64,000 bases of DNA. It comes from Streblospio benedicti (lineage: Eukaryota; Annelida; Polychaeta; Spionida; Spionidae). The stretch's first letter is position 1. Every line of letters begins with the position of its first letter. The position numbers and the translations under genes were made by a program. The notes below the pieces were generated by a model, which was not told the origin of the DNA, searched no databases, and saw only the letters and a program-made list of their open reading frames with translations. The stretch is taken from positions 31,689,872-31,753,871 of the forward strand of contig CM032659.1 of NCBI GenBank assembly GCA_019095985.1, in the 5' to 3' direction. Below, piece after piece: positions 58,801 through 64,000 of the stretch.

Positions 58801-59121
58801 CCGCCGCTGATGTACCCCAGAGTGTCAGGCACCGCTCAGTGGTACCGGTGCCGCTTGCATGAGCCGCCAAAGCGTGACCTGAAGGTGAATCGAAACATCA
58901 AGTTCAAGCTGGAGGCACCAGAAGCGGACGAGGTGGCAATCATTCTGCGTAGTCAGTGGACTTACCTGAAGCGAGAGGAGGGAAACAGCAAAGCAATATT
59001 CTCCGGAACAGTGAACACTGGTACCACACCAAAGGGCACGCTCGATGTGTACATGCGCCCCAAGACCAGTGCAAGGGAGTTTGTGAATTTGCTTGAGTAT
59101 CAGATAGTACCGGAAGATTGA
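31776..59121 (+). CDS. hil: Hillarin/KY-family protein: LIM, coiled coil, transglutaminase-like core, KY-type C-terminus
   Basis: There are 22 exons: 31776-31919, 36693-36836, 37709-37816, 39895-40026, 41662-41892, 42628-42733, 43501-43593, 46648-46868, 47226-47384, 47727-47802, 48380-48473, 49518-49599, 51460-51561, 52027-52109, 52684-52827, 53261-53431, 54141-54204, 54916-55083, 55918-56031, 56798-56917, 57530-57751 and 58624-59121. All junctions are GT/AG and phases join to about 1,091 aa. The start has a strong context (CCACCATGT). The domain order of N-terminal LIM, long linker, transglutaminase-like core and KY C-terminus is that of hillarin (leech, Drosophila) and nematode LTD-1, relatives of vertebrate KY peptidase. 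These act in the cytoskeleton at cell boundaries, cytokinesis or muscle Z-discs. Two of three catalytic residues are replaced, so it is probably a scaffold rather than an enzyme. Exons are strongly GC-rich and introns are repeat-laden. Confidence 0.92.
32255..32600 (-). mobile_element. Second tRNA-like SINE family, copy 1
   Basis: Read on the minus strand, GGTTAGCTCAATGGGTAAAG resembles an A-box tRNA head and GAGTTCGCTGCC a weak B box about 50 nt on. A related copy is at about 51645-51900, where the B-box region reads AGTTCGATTTC. Similarity extends on both sides. Confidence 0.5.
33300..35190. other. Intron 1 of hillarin: low-complexity and AT-rich stretch
   Basis: C-rich runs at about 33615-33680 and an A/G-rich run near 33910-33955 are present. 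I see no exon or recognisable element in the rest. Confidence 0.5.
35203..35743. mobile_element. hAT-type non-autonomous transposon (541 bp) with 8-bp target duplication
   Basis: The ends are TAGGGGCGTGACGAGTA and, inverted, TAGGGGCGGGACGAGTA (16 of 17 match). It is bounded by an exact 8-bp duplication, CCGCACAC (35195-35202 and 35744-35751), the hallmark of hAT transposition. Subterminal ACTCGAGTACTCGA motifs recur at both ends. No transposase is encoded. Confidence 0.92.
36037..36404 (+). mobile_element. tRNA-derived SINE, copy 2
   Basis: The A box GCGGCCGAGTGG and B box GGGTTCGAATAC are both clear. The body shares TGGACTCGTGACCAGAAG and TGAGCAAACTC with the other copies. It ends in a (TTTACATTC)-type tail at about 36363-36404. 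It abuts the multiplied exon-2 acceptor region. Confidence 0.8.
36395..36720 (+). repeat. Tandem copies of the hillarin exon-2 splice acceptor and first codons
   Basis: The true junction GACTGTCCAG|GTGTACCAGACG plus GAGAAGGTGGAG (36683-36716) has decayed copies at about 36487-36520 (GACTGTCCAGCTGTATCAG plus ACGGAAAAGGTGAA) and about 36588-36615 (TGTGTACCAGACAGAGAAGG), and probably a fourth at about 36400-36435. Each is preceded by ACCCATCCTCA(C/T)TA-like sequence. Spacing is about 85-105 bp. Confidence 0.85.
36885..37142 (-). repeat. CCCACATCCC repeat, intron 2 of hillarin
   Basis: It runs from GGGGGCTGGGTTATAAAGGG to CTTATAAACCCACCCC with internal TTTTCCCACATTCTT-like units. It starts about 50 bp after the exon-2 donor. 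The plus (sense) strand is the pyrimidine-rich one. Confidence 0.75.
37225..37380. repeat. Foldback-like element related to 1926-2092
   Basis: TTCATTTGTAATTGTG at the left pairs with ACTACAAATGAAA at the right. The middle shares AAACTGTTTTCAAGA-TGAAG with the element at about 2000-2040. Confidence 0.5.
38065..38155. repeat. Eroded relative of the 21649-21758 hairpin
   Basis: CGTTCTTGTGGCGCATCCGCC faces CGCCGTGATACGTCCCAAG, and the flanks ATTTTATCAGG and CCTAATAAAAT pair in turn. The CGCCGTGATACG-CCCAAGAAC arm is shared with the earlier hairpin. Confidence 0.65.
39285..39375. mobile_element. CAGTAGAACC-family MITE fragment
   Basis: CAGTAGAACCCCTCTATTAG, then GGTGGTCTCAATAGAGAGG and GGTCTCTATAGAC. 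An older, eroded stretch of the same family seems to precede it at about 39090-39280. Confidence 0.6.
39895..47384 (+). CDS. hil: Hillarin exons 4-9: linker region
   Basis: Exons 4-5 encode VRLAPGSEHWQLDPKAMVFE and a Gln/Ala/Gly-rich stretch (residues about 133-253). Exons 6-8 are Pro/Gly/His/Tyr-rich and probably disordered (YAPLPG, YYDAGAGYGQYNG, PPPLPAHLPPH), with short tyrosine motifs EPIYAP and ERIYESL that could be phosphorylated. Exons 6, 7 and 8 carry phases 1, 1 and 0. Exon 9 begins the coiled coil. This segment varies in length within the family, so the size here (about 300 residues) is not unusual. Confidence 0.85.
40335..40650. repeat. Diverged tandem duplication in intron 4
   Basis: About 40340-40445 and 40545-40650 share CATAAGGCC-CAGTCTCA, ATCATCCCA and GTGTGAATACAGTATTTC. 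Confidence 0.6.
41374..41625 (+). mobile_element. 3' end of a LINE (CR1/L2-like), fragment
   Basis: The frame DRSFSVARPKLWDLL, then KSKEAYQVFKDNVKSSL and a stop, matches the conserved tail of LINE reverse-transcriptase proteins (RSFSVAAPKLWNSLP...FKSKLKTHL). The 3' UTR ends with AGCACTATATAAATGTTGTA and TTGTATTGTAA, as in CR1/L2-type tails. The copy is 5'-truncated and ends about 35 bp before the acceptor of hillarin exon 5. Confidence 0.7.
41930..42110. repeat. Degenerate minisatellite in intron 5
   Basis: Units of roughly 28-35 bp with GGGGATTAAATCATATTG and AAAAT recur five or more times. Confidence 0.6.
44622..44850. repeat. Foldback element with about 90-bp arms
   Basis: CTAGTACTCTTCTGCCATTT at the left is mirrored by AAATGG(T)AGAAGAGGACTAG at the right, and the pairing continues through AATAATATTTTTATT and CGAGATCTTT / AAAGATCTTG to a central loop at about 44712-44748. 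Confidence 0.75.
46413..46590. mobile_element. GGCAGATCCAG-end MITE, well-preserved copy
   Basis: GGCAGATCCAGGGGGC at the left and AAACCTGGATCTGACAGTGC at the right are inverted ends. Inside are a run of C, CAAGATGCTTCAT, CATAGGGTTTTTGGC and GCATCCCCC. It lies about 60 bp before exon 8. Confidence 0.75.
47226..49599 (+). CDS. hil: Hillarin exons 9-12: coiled coil
   Basis: Residues about 412-530 are a long charged helix (WKQHSEHRDMERDIEML, EQEVEQLERDMRQEMD, EKMHIEQHFHRMKEERMRN, QQRMQLDDMIDKHTHEML) with heptad-like hydrophobics, interrupted by GTFQGDLN. Exons 10-12 have phases 1, 2 and 0. It probably mediates dimerisation or binding to cytoskeletal partners. The same position in the family also carries a helical region. 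Confidence 0.8.
47826..47995. mobile_element. GGCAGATCCAG-end MITE
   Basis: GGCAGATCCAGGGGGAGG at the left and AACCTGAATCTGCCAGTGC at the right, with CCAAAATACTTCATTTTTG and GTTTTTGGCATGGCGATC inside. It begins only about 25 bp after the exon-10 donor. Confidence 0.78.
48545..48687 (+). mobile_element. tRNA-derived SINE, copy 3, cut off by a MITE
   Basis: It shares GTGCTTGTGTGGC, GTGGACTCGTGACCAGAAAG, GCAAACTCGTACTTGAATAG and TTGCACA with the other SINEs. Similarity stops at TA, where the next element begins. Confidence 0.7.
48690..49026. mobile_element. TA-flanked MITE (337 bp) inserted beside or into the SINE
   Basis: Inverted ends GGGGATCGTTCACACAAATG and GGGACCGTTCACAAACAAAT (right end, reverse complement) both run on into GATGTCACC. 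TA lies on both sides (48688-48689, 49027-49028). A truncated relative is at 29585. No coding capacity is seen. Confidence 0.82.
49797..49869. repeat. (CA)n/(CG)-interrupted microsatellite
   Basis: ACACACGCGCGCGCACACAC followed by a long CA run with GC interruptions. Reading frames across it are artefacts. Confidence 0.95.
51085..51185. mobile_element. CAGTAGAACC-family MITE, eroded
   Basis: TTAAACCTTCATAAAGCTAC, GAGATCACC and GTGGTCCTATTGAC with a right end GAGGATCTACTGCA resemble the 7661-7837 element. Confidence 0.55.
51460..53431 (+). CDS. hil: Hillarin exons 13-16: transglutaminase-like core without its Cys and His
   Basis: Exon 13 (PMKLPDAKVPKKKKSQL) leads in. The core runs from about residue 565 to 700: RAIFRWITFKNLNEM, then HGLESYHELFKRLCSYAGLP, VKIIYGISKCAGYKPG, FRNKWAAVFIDDTWRLIDCHW. 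Aligned with KY (AVCEGY, DHAWNAV, LLDSTW), the nucleophilic Cys becomes Leu628, the His becomes Lys671, and only Asp685 remains. The surrounding fold residues are well kept, so the domain is folded but probably catalytically dead. Loss of triad residues in hillarin-type proteins may be general. I recall this only loosely. Confidence 0.88.
51645..51900 (-). mobile_element. Second tRNA-like SINE family, copy 2
   Basis: The minus strand reads GGTTAGCCTAATGGTCTACG (A-box-like) and AGTTCGATTTCGCG (B-box-like). The flanks match 32255-32600 (AGAGACATGTTC, GCCAGCTTTTAA). Confidence 0.5.
53530..53960. repeat. MITE copy followed by G-rich low-complexity DNA
   Basis: 53530-53700 is a GGCAGATCCAG-family copy ending AAAGCCTGGATCTGCC. 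From 53705 to about 53950 the plus strand is strongly purine-rich with repeated GGGTGGGTGGG, GGGGAGGG and GGGGGAGGGGG, which could form G-quadruplexes in the nascent transcript. Confidence 0.65.
54141..59121 (+). CDS. hil: Hillarin exons 17-22: KY-type C-terminal domains
   Basis: Exons 17-18 carry the conserved SDIMDHNFTYDYDEFFFLPD and MIYFHFPDDPEWQLLDKP, where relatives have the LIYSHFP-WQLL motif. Exons 19-20 and 21-22 then form two beta-rich modules (residues about 775-850 and 853-1091). Each ends in a segment like GVFYLTVFACDKD and GIYMFSLFAGRRS, the repeated immunoglobulin-like fold of KY/hillarin proteins. The last exon is 498 nt and ends EYQIVPED, stop. A (GGGGC)8 run starts 4 nt into the intron before it. 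Confidence 0.88.
54768..54856. repeat. GTAAACA-rich short repeat, copy 3 (inverted)
   Basis: CATTCCCTGTTTACAAGATG and TGTAAACAG, with GGAAACTG between, match copy 2 in reverse. It lies about 60 bp before the acceptor of hillarin exon 18. Confidence 0.6.
55200..55450. repeat. Diverged tandem duplication in intron 18
   Basis: CATCACATTTC, AATTCACAATTCAC and CTCAAGATTTA-GGCA-ATCAC occur twice about 120 bp apart. Confidence 0.6.
55545..55787 (+). other. Unassigned open frame in intron 18
   Basis: 80 codons including LVEYMHLTKTLPCGVPLVA and KTDFYSLLSFIAKESPIPT. Its composition looks protein-like, but no family is recognised and no splice sites fit hillarin. It may be a scrap of a mobile-element protein. 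Confidence 0.25.
57265..57478. mobile_element. CAGTAGAACC-family MITE with triplicated end
   Basis: CAGTATAACCTGTCTATTAA, GTGGTCTCAATAGAGAGG, GGTTTGGGACCGTG and a threefold TTGAGGTGGTCTTAA array before TGTTCTACTG. It lies about 50 bp before exon 21. Confidence 0.65.
57756..57795 (+). repeat. (GGGGC)8 tract at a 5' splice site
   Basis: Eight perfect GGGGC units begin 4 nt after the GT of the exon-21 donor (57752). A shorter, related GGGGCGGGGGCGGGG is at about 57993-58007 in the next duplicated unit. Confidence 0.95.
57796..58396 (-). repeat. Three tandem CCCACATCCC repeat units in the last intron
   Basis: 57796-57930, 58003-58137 and 58175-58396 each run from a G-rich start with TTATAAAACAGCAACACCCA or similar to CTTCCTTATAAACCAGCCCC. 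They are separated by copies of ATAGGCAAACAA-CTC-ATGGAT-AGTACAACTG. The first two share the whole GGTCAGGGGCGGG to CCAGCCCC segment and are a tandem duplication. The sense strand is pyrimidine-rich. Confidence 0.85.
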
Positions 59122-59872
59122 CTAACTGTCAACAGCAGTAGTGTCTAGTTTCGCAATAACAGGGCCAGTTAGCTAAATTTCAAAATGCTCAAATTCTCAT
59201 AATATAACTAGTGAGTGCTGTGGAGAGTTTACGCGAGATGTTTTGTTGCATTTTGTTGCATTGAATGATCAGCACACTGGAATACGCGCTAGCCACTTTC
59301 TAAAAAAACATTGTACACAACTATTGAAACTTACATGTTCATCTGCTGCTAGACAAGTCAGTCGTCCCCGTCAACTATGAGGTCATTAAGCAACACCAGA
59401 CTTTACAGATTGTTTTTTTTTGTCAGGTTACCTGACCTGTTGATCACGATCTGTGGGTAATAGTTACATTGATAATACATGACACCTAAACAATTGTCTT
59501 GTCAAAAAACTCCAATGATATTATGCCGCTATGATGTTCGAATGATAGAATACTTTGATAAACATATATTCAGCTGTTCCTGGGAGCTGTTTGTGTAAAT
59601 AGAATTGCACAATAGTGTTAGCCTGTATGCTGATTGCTATCTAAAATGGCGGATATTTACTAGAATACAATGCCTTATTGTTATGCCTTAATATGAATTA
59701 CAATAGAACTACATACTTACATTTGTGAATACGTACCTTTGTTCATCTGCAGTTTGATTACGAATGAGCACAATGAAAGTACATGATTGACTCATCGTTG
59801 TCCGATTTTGTTTTGTCTGATGATCATTTATTTGTCTGTTTGTGAATGATAACAATGCAACTAGATAGCGTA

Positions 59873-59878
59873 AATAAA
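59873..59878 (+). terminator. Proximal polyadenylation signal of hillarin
   Basis: AATAAA, 752 nt after the stop, followed by GT-rich GTATGTAAAGTTGTATGG. Confidence 0.5.
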
Positions 59879-60524
59879 GTATGTAAAGTTGTATGGCAAG
59901 ACTATATTTATTTTCTTTCTGAAATAGCCACCATCAACGTGTTTGTCCCGGTGCAGGTGATACAAAAGTATGCACATGTAGAAGACGTCATCTTACCAAT
60001 CAGAACGTCAATGTATGTGACTACACGTGTGTTCCTTTCAAATGTTGCTGGTGTTTTTGCTGGTGTTGTTTTTTCCTTCTAGTAGAGGGCAAGACTTGTT
60101 TGTTTTGTCTCCTGGTTTTGTCTGCGATATGGAATGTTGGTGCAAGCTTTTCTTTCATACAGGGTTATTACTATATATTTAGAACAGCACTAGCTTGGCC
60201 ATATTAACGTAAATGTTAAGTGTAAATTAATGTATGAATACAGCTATTGTTCTGCAAGAATTTTAGATGATCCTGGTGAGAATGCATGTCATCATTAGAA
60301 AGTGACCTGACAACAAATTGTACTTCATTACATTGGACGTACAATGAACTGTGATTATCCAAAACCATTTAAAATATGATATGATGAAGATTGTATAAGC
60401 TACTAGTTTTCTATATCAGTACTTGTGTTAAACGACACAGTTTGAAGGCAGTTGCATTAGGTCTTACAGATCTTGTTCACCTATTACTTCCTTTTATTAA
60501 CAGATAGTCATAGCAACCATGGTT

Positions 60525-60690
60525 GGGGGATGGGGTGGATAAAAATTCCTACGTCTCTATTTATTTGGTTTCATTACCCATATCCTTCATTTTGGGCCTT
60601 TCCCCACATCCCACATGATCTTTGGGGACCTTTTTGTCCCACATCCCTCTTTTTCCAGCCTGATTTCCCACATCTTTATAACCAGAGGCC
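60525..60690 (-). repeat. CCCACATCCC repeat in the hillarin 3' region
   Basis: It runs from GGGGGATGGGGTGGATAAAA to TCTTTATAACCAGAGGCCCC with internal CCCCACATCCCACATGATC. The pyrimidine-rich strand is again sense. Confidence 0.75.
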
Positions 60691-61168
60691 CCCACCCCCA
60701 CCCCATGGTTGTAATGTATGTCCAATGATATGATTTTAGGCCCATTCATGGTGTCCCAAGATTAGCTATGTTTGTATTTAACAAAAATCATAAATGTGTC
60801 ACAAGTTTAATGTGGCAGGTGTGTGGAAAGACATGGCACCAAATACACGTGCTCTCATACAATGTACTCTATATACTCATATAGTTCAACACATAAATAG
60901 TGAGTACTAGTTTTAGCATTAAATCATAAATATATGTGAATGTTTATTCTTGGACCACTTAGGCCCAGTTATGTATTTTGATTTCTCGTTAATTTAACAT
61001 CTAATGGCTTTTATAGTTGAATGTTAGTGTAGAGTGTTTTATTTTTTGTAATTATGAAATCATATTTTGCAATCACTGTGTTTACTATATATTTGATGAG
61101 TGTAGTTTGATAAGATCAAAACTATATTATGTGGTTCAACACATACTAGATATAAGTACTTTTTGTAG

Positions 61169-61183
61169 AATAAATTGAATAAA
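61169..61183 (+). terminator. Distal polyadenylation signals
   Basis: Two AATAAA hexamers (61169-61174, 61178-61183) are followed by T-rich GTTTCTGTTC. They would give a 3' UTR of about 2 kb that includes the repeat at 60525-60690. Confidence 0.4.
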
Positions 61184-61834
61184 AAGTTTCTGTTCAACAA
61201 GTTTCTTCCTGCATTACAGTCTAGTAGTAACTTTGAATCACAGTATTAACTTTTACCATGATGTACTTTAGATCTTTTATACATACTGCTATTTTCTTTG
61301 TATACCATATACAACCATCCAAAAGTCCAGTTAAAACATTGACAACATATAGAAGTAGGACTTAGGTATGAATTCGTATTCACATTGGAATCTCAATGGA
61401 CTACATTTTGATCTGGTGGGAAGTCTAAATATCGGGTGAGCCAATAGCGCTGTGCCCTTGACATATGGTGCATTGCAAGATCTTTTACATTGTATTTAGA
61501 TCACATTTCTTTCCTTCTGATTTGAAAATATAACTATTTAACCTCCATATATTTATTTTCTAATACACATGATAACCTACAATCGGCTATAACCACAATG
61601 GTTTATCATACTTTGTTTACTTACCATCTATATATAATTACGAAGAGATGGGTGTGGCCATGATTTTTTTTTTAATTTGCCTGCAATCACTTTCCTGTAC
61701 TGGGGCGCTTTCACACATTTTGAGTGTTGCACTTTATGGGAAATCACCTTTTACGGGTTTATTTGTTCTTTGTGAGCTTGCTTTCATCAGATGAGAAAAC
61801 TGACTTACCATCAAAAATCGGGTACAAATGATTG

Positions 61835-62035
61835 GGTTTTTTACAGTGCACTTCCGGTTTCATTGTTGCTGTGTGCGTTATGTTTCTCTGTTGTTGCGTG
61901 CGTTTCCAATGCTTAAACCAATTGCATTGTGTTTTCACATGCCTGTGTACGATGGGCCAGCTTCTGCCATCACATTGTTGTTGCGTGCGTTCTGTTTCTC
62001 TATTGCTGGATGCGTTATGTCTGTCTCACGGGTTT
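61835..62035. repeat. Irregular minisatellite
   Basis: Units like TTGTTGCGTGCGTTCTGTTT and CTCTATTGCTGGATGCGTTA recur three or four times. Confidence 0.55.
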
Positions 62036-62039
62036 AGAA

Positions 62040-62830
62040 ATCCAGTGGTCTAACTGGTCAAACTTGAATGGATTTTCATCAAGGCTTTATATACTCCCCT
62101 CAAAATTGTCTCCGTAGGAGACGGGGAAGCTAGTAATTGTATAAATAGATAGTGTGACAAAACAAAGGGTTAATGTTTAGGGCATCCAGTGCGCAGGGAT
62201 TATAGCATCCCTGCAAGAGTTAAAGTAGTTTTTAATATTGCTTCTCACTGGATTAGGATAGATAATCCCCTTAGTCACACTCACCTTGCTCGTGTTCATC
62301 TTTCTTATTAAGCCCCTGGATAGGATTAGGGACCCGGTACGCTGTAGTACTGGATGACTTGAGCTTTTAGAGCTCACTTCTCTTTCAGACACTGGTCGGG
62401 CAGTTTAGGGCTGGCAACCTTTCCTCTGTTACGGGGTAAAGGCTCTCAATCTTCATCTTCACGGGGCCTAGCCGATGGCTAGGCTGCACAGTCGCATCAC
62501 CTCACGCTCGTGCGTGTGTCGGTATTCTTCTCGCTTATACGTGGTACGTGTCAGCATCAGTGCGAAGTCCCTTGTGTAGACAGGGCCCTTCGTGAAACCT
62601 GATGGGATCACTAGCCTTAGAGCCTCGCCATATAAAAGTGGAAGCTAATGTCGCATCGTAGTAGTGAACGAGGTCTTTTCTTTAAACAACACAACAACGG
62701 GGTTGGTGACAAGCCCCGGCAGTGACGCGCGGGTCTACTCCACGTGAAGTAGGCTAGCATCAGTACGACGAGGTCGCGGGTGCGACGCAGCACGGTCTGC
62801 GCGTGGCTGCGGCCCAAGCCCATATAAAAT
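62040..62830. other. Unclassified, partly GC-rich stretch before the SWIM/YqaJ gene
   Basis: GATTTTCATCAAGGC (about 62070) is shared, inverted, with 55135-55160, so a dispersed repeat ends here. Small hairpins GCAGGGAT...ATCCCTGC (about 62195) and GCCTAGCCGATGGCTAGGC (about 62467) are present. The stretch also has TATAAAAG at about 62631. It may be promoter or mobile-element sequence. Confidence 0.35.
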
Positions 62831-63819
62831 TTGTTCACAATAGCCCCTCCCCCAAAGATACACACACATCAAAATGACGACTCTTTAGACATTGGATGCG
62901 AACCGTATATCTGCATTTTGAAGACTAGACCCAAACGAAAGTTCAGGACTAGGTTACAAGCAAATTTAGAATTTAATAATATTAAGGGAAGCATGGCTGG
63001 ACTTGGAGAATGCTGTTCCCATGTTGCTGCTACACTGTGTTGTGTAGAAACAACTGTAAGGATGAATAATGGGACATCATGCACATCTATGGCACGCAAG
63101 TGGGGTGGTGCTCCTAGTGTAAAGAACTTAGGCCAAATTGAATATTGCGAAGGGGCTAATATTCTATTCACTTCTAGCCAACGAAAAAGAAAACAAGAAG
63201 AAACAAGCATTGCCCCGAATAAAAAGAATATTACACCTTTATCTGAAGACGAAGCAGCTCTTTTTTATAAAGAACTCGAAAATTGTGAAAACAATGAGAC
63301 CAAGCCCTGCAAATCTGCTATATTATCCATTTTACCGAACCACGTTGACAGATTCATTCCTACAATTTCCAAGTTAGACCTCCCACCTCCACTGACAAAC
63401 TTGTTTTCCAAAGAAAATAGAAACCTCTCCAATGCAGACTTGATTAACAAATGTGCAACTGTCTTTGAAGAGATGAAAATTACAAGAGAACAGGTAAATG
63501 CATATCTATTTTTATTTGAATTTGCTAACATCATTCATGATGATATGTTAAAAAAAGGTTAATTGGTCTCTTTTATGCAAAACACTGTAAAAATGCAAAA
63601 TATGATAACATGTGTGCTCATTGTCTTTCAGTCCGATATGATCGAAGAAGAAACAAAACAGCAATCAAAGTCAGTAATATGGTACCAACAAAGAGCTGGC
63701 AGAATTACTGCTAGCAATTTCAAAGCATCTATCAAGACTTCAATTGAAAATCCATCAAAGTCACTGGTTACAAAAATATGTGATCCTGTCTCTGTAAAAT
63801 TTACAACCCAAGCCACTAG
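62831..63819 (+). CDS. SWIM-type plus YqaJ exonuclease-like gene, first part
   Basis: Two exons are clear: one ending at 63493 (CAG|GTAAAT) and one at 63632-63819 (TTTCAG| to ACTAG|GTAGGC). They join in phase 0 and run on past the window. The first contains MAGLGECCSHVAATLCCVET and SCTSMARKW, the SWIM-type zinc motif region typical of this protein group. The second has WYQQRAGRITASNF, the entry motif of the YqaJ/lambda-exonuclease nuclease fold. The frame is open from 62831, but the true first coding base and any upstream exon are uncertain. Proteins of this architecture occur in many copies in marine invertebrate genomes and are often linked with mobile DNA. The role of this one is unknown. 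The sequence is AT-rich, unlike the two host genes. Confidence 0.65.
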
Positions 63820-64000
63820 GTAGGCAATCATCATTTACAATGATTCACACATGCATGTACTTAGGATGAGATGCTCAAGACATTCAACTGATGTCACTCA
63901 TTACCAGCAATCATTACTTTATGACTTTGCATGAAAATGTGAACATTTTACAACAGTTTGTCAAGTCCATTTGATCTCAGAATTAATTAAAGAATTGTAA

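Noticed and set aside
62150-62830. Long terminal repeat of a retroelement
   Set aside because: Short hairpins and a TATA-like box are suggestive, but I see no paired copy, no convincing termini and no element genes. Left unclassified.
1-64000. CRISPR array, bacterial operon or prokaryotic insertion
   Set aside because: Regular repeats here are microsatellites, minisatellites or MITEs. All supported genes have spliceosomal introns.

Overview
The window is animal nuclear DNA. Genes are split into many short, GC-rich exons with GT/AG junctions, set in AT-rich introns that are full of short mobile elements. The main gene encodes a hillarin/KY-family LIM plus transglutaminase-like protein, which is a metazoan family. 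With tRNA-derived SINEs, TA-flanked and hAT-type MITEs, LINE scraps and a SWIM/YqaJ gene, this suggests a marine invertebrate. I cannot name the species.

Layout. 1-3,839 has no gene. 3,840-26,099 holds a minus-strand gene of about 16 exons for a coiled-coil protein ending in a death domain. Its start probably lies in an isolated CpG-rich island at about 25.9-26.3 kb. Its 7.6-kb intron (11,748-19,319) contains a separate plus-strand gene from 12,738 for a secreted, possibly processed protein of unknown function, followed by an assembly gap of 100 N. From 20 to 30.6 kb there is mainly repeat debris: a SINE, hairpin elements and a mosaic insertion between 24-bp direct repeats. A CpG-rich promoter with CRE, YY1 and ETS motifs lies at about 30.9-31.1 kb. 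It precedes the plus-strand hillarin-like gene (31,776-59,121; 22 exons; about 1,091 aa), whose polyadenylation signals are at 59.87 and 61.17 kb. The right end (62.8-63.8 kb) has the start of a SWIM/YqaJ exonuclease-type gene that runs off the window.

The three gene families have no evident joint pathway. Hillarin/KY proteins are cytoskeletal or muscle scaffold proteins. This copy has lost two of the three transglutaminase triad residues. The death-domain protein is probably an adaptor. The most unusual signals are listed next. A pyrimidine-rich repeat family always lies with its C/T strand in the sense direction of the host transcript and fills one whole intron. The splice acceptor and first codons of hillarin exon 2 have been copied several times in tandem. 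A (GGGGC)8 tract starts 4 nt inside a 5' splice site. A MITE abuts the death-domain gene's stop codon and supplies its first AATAAA.
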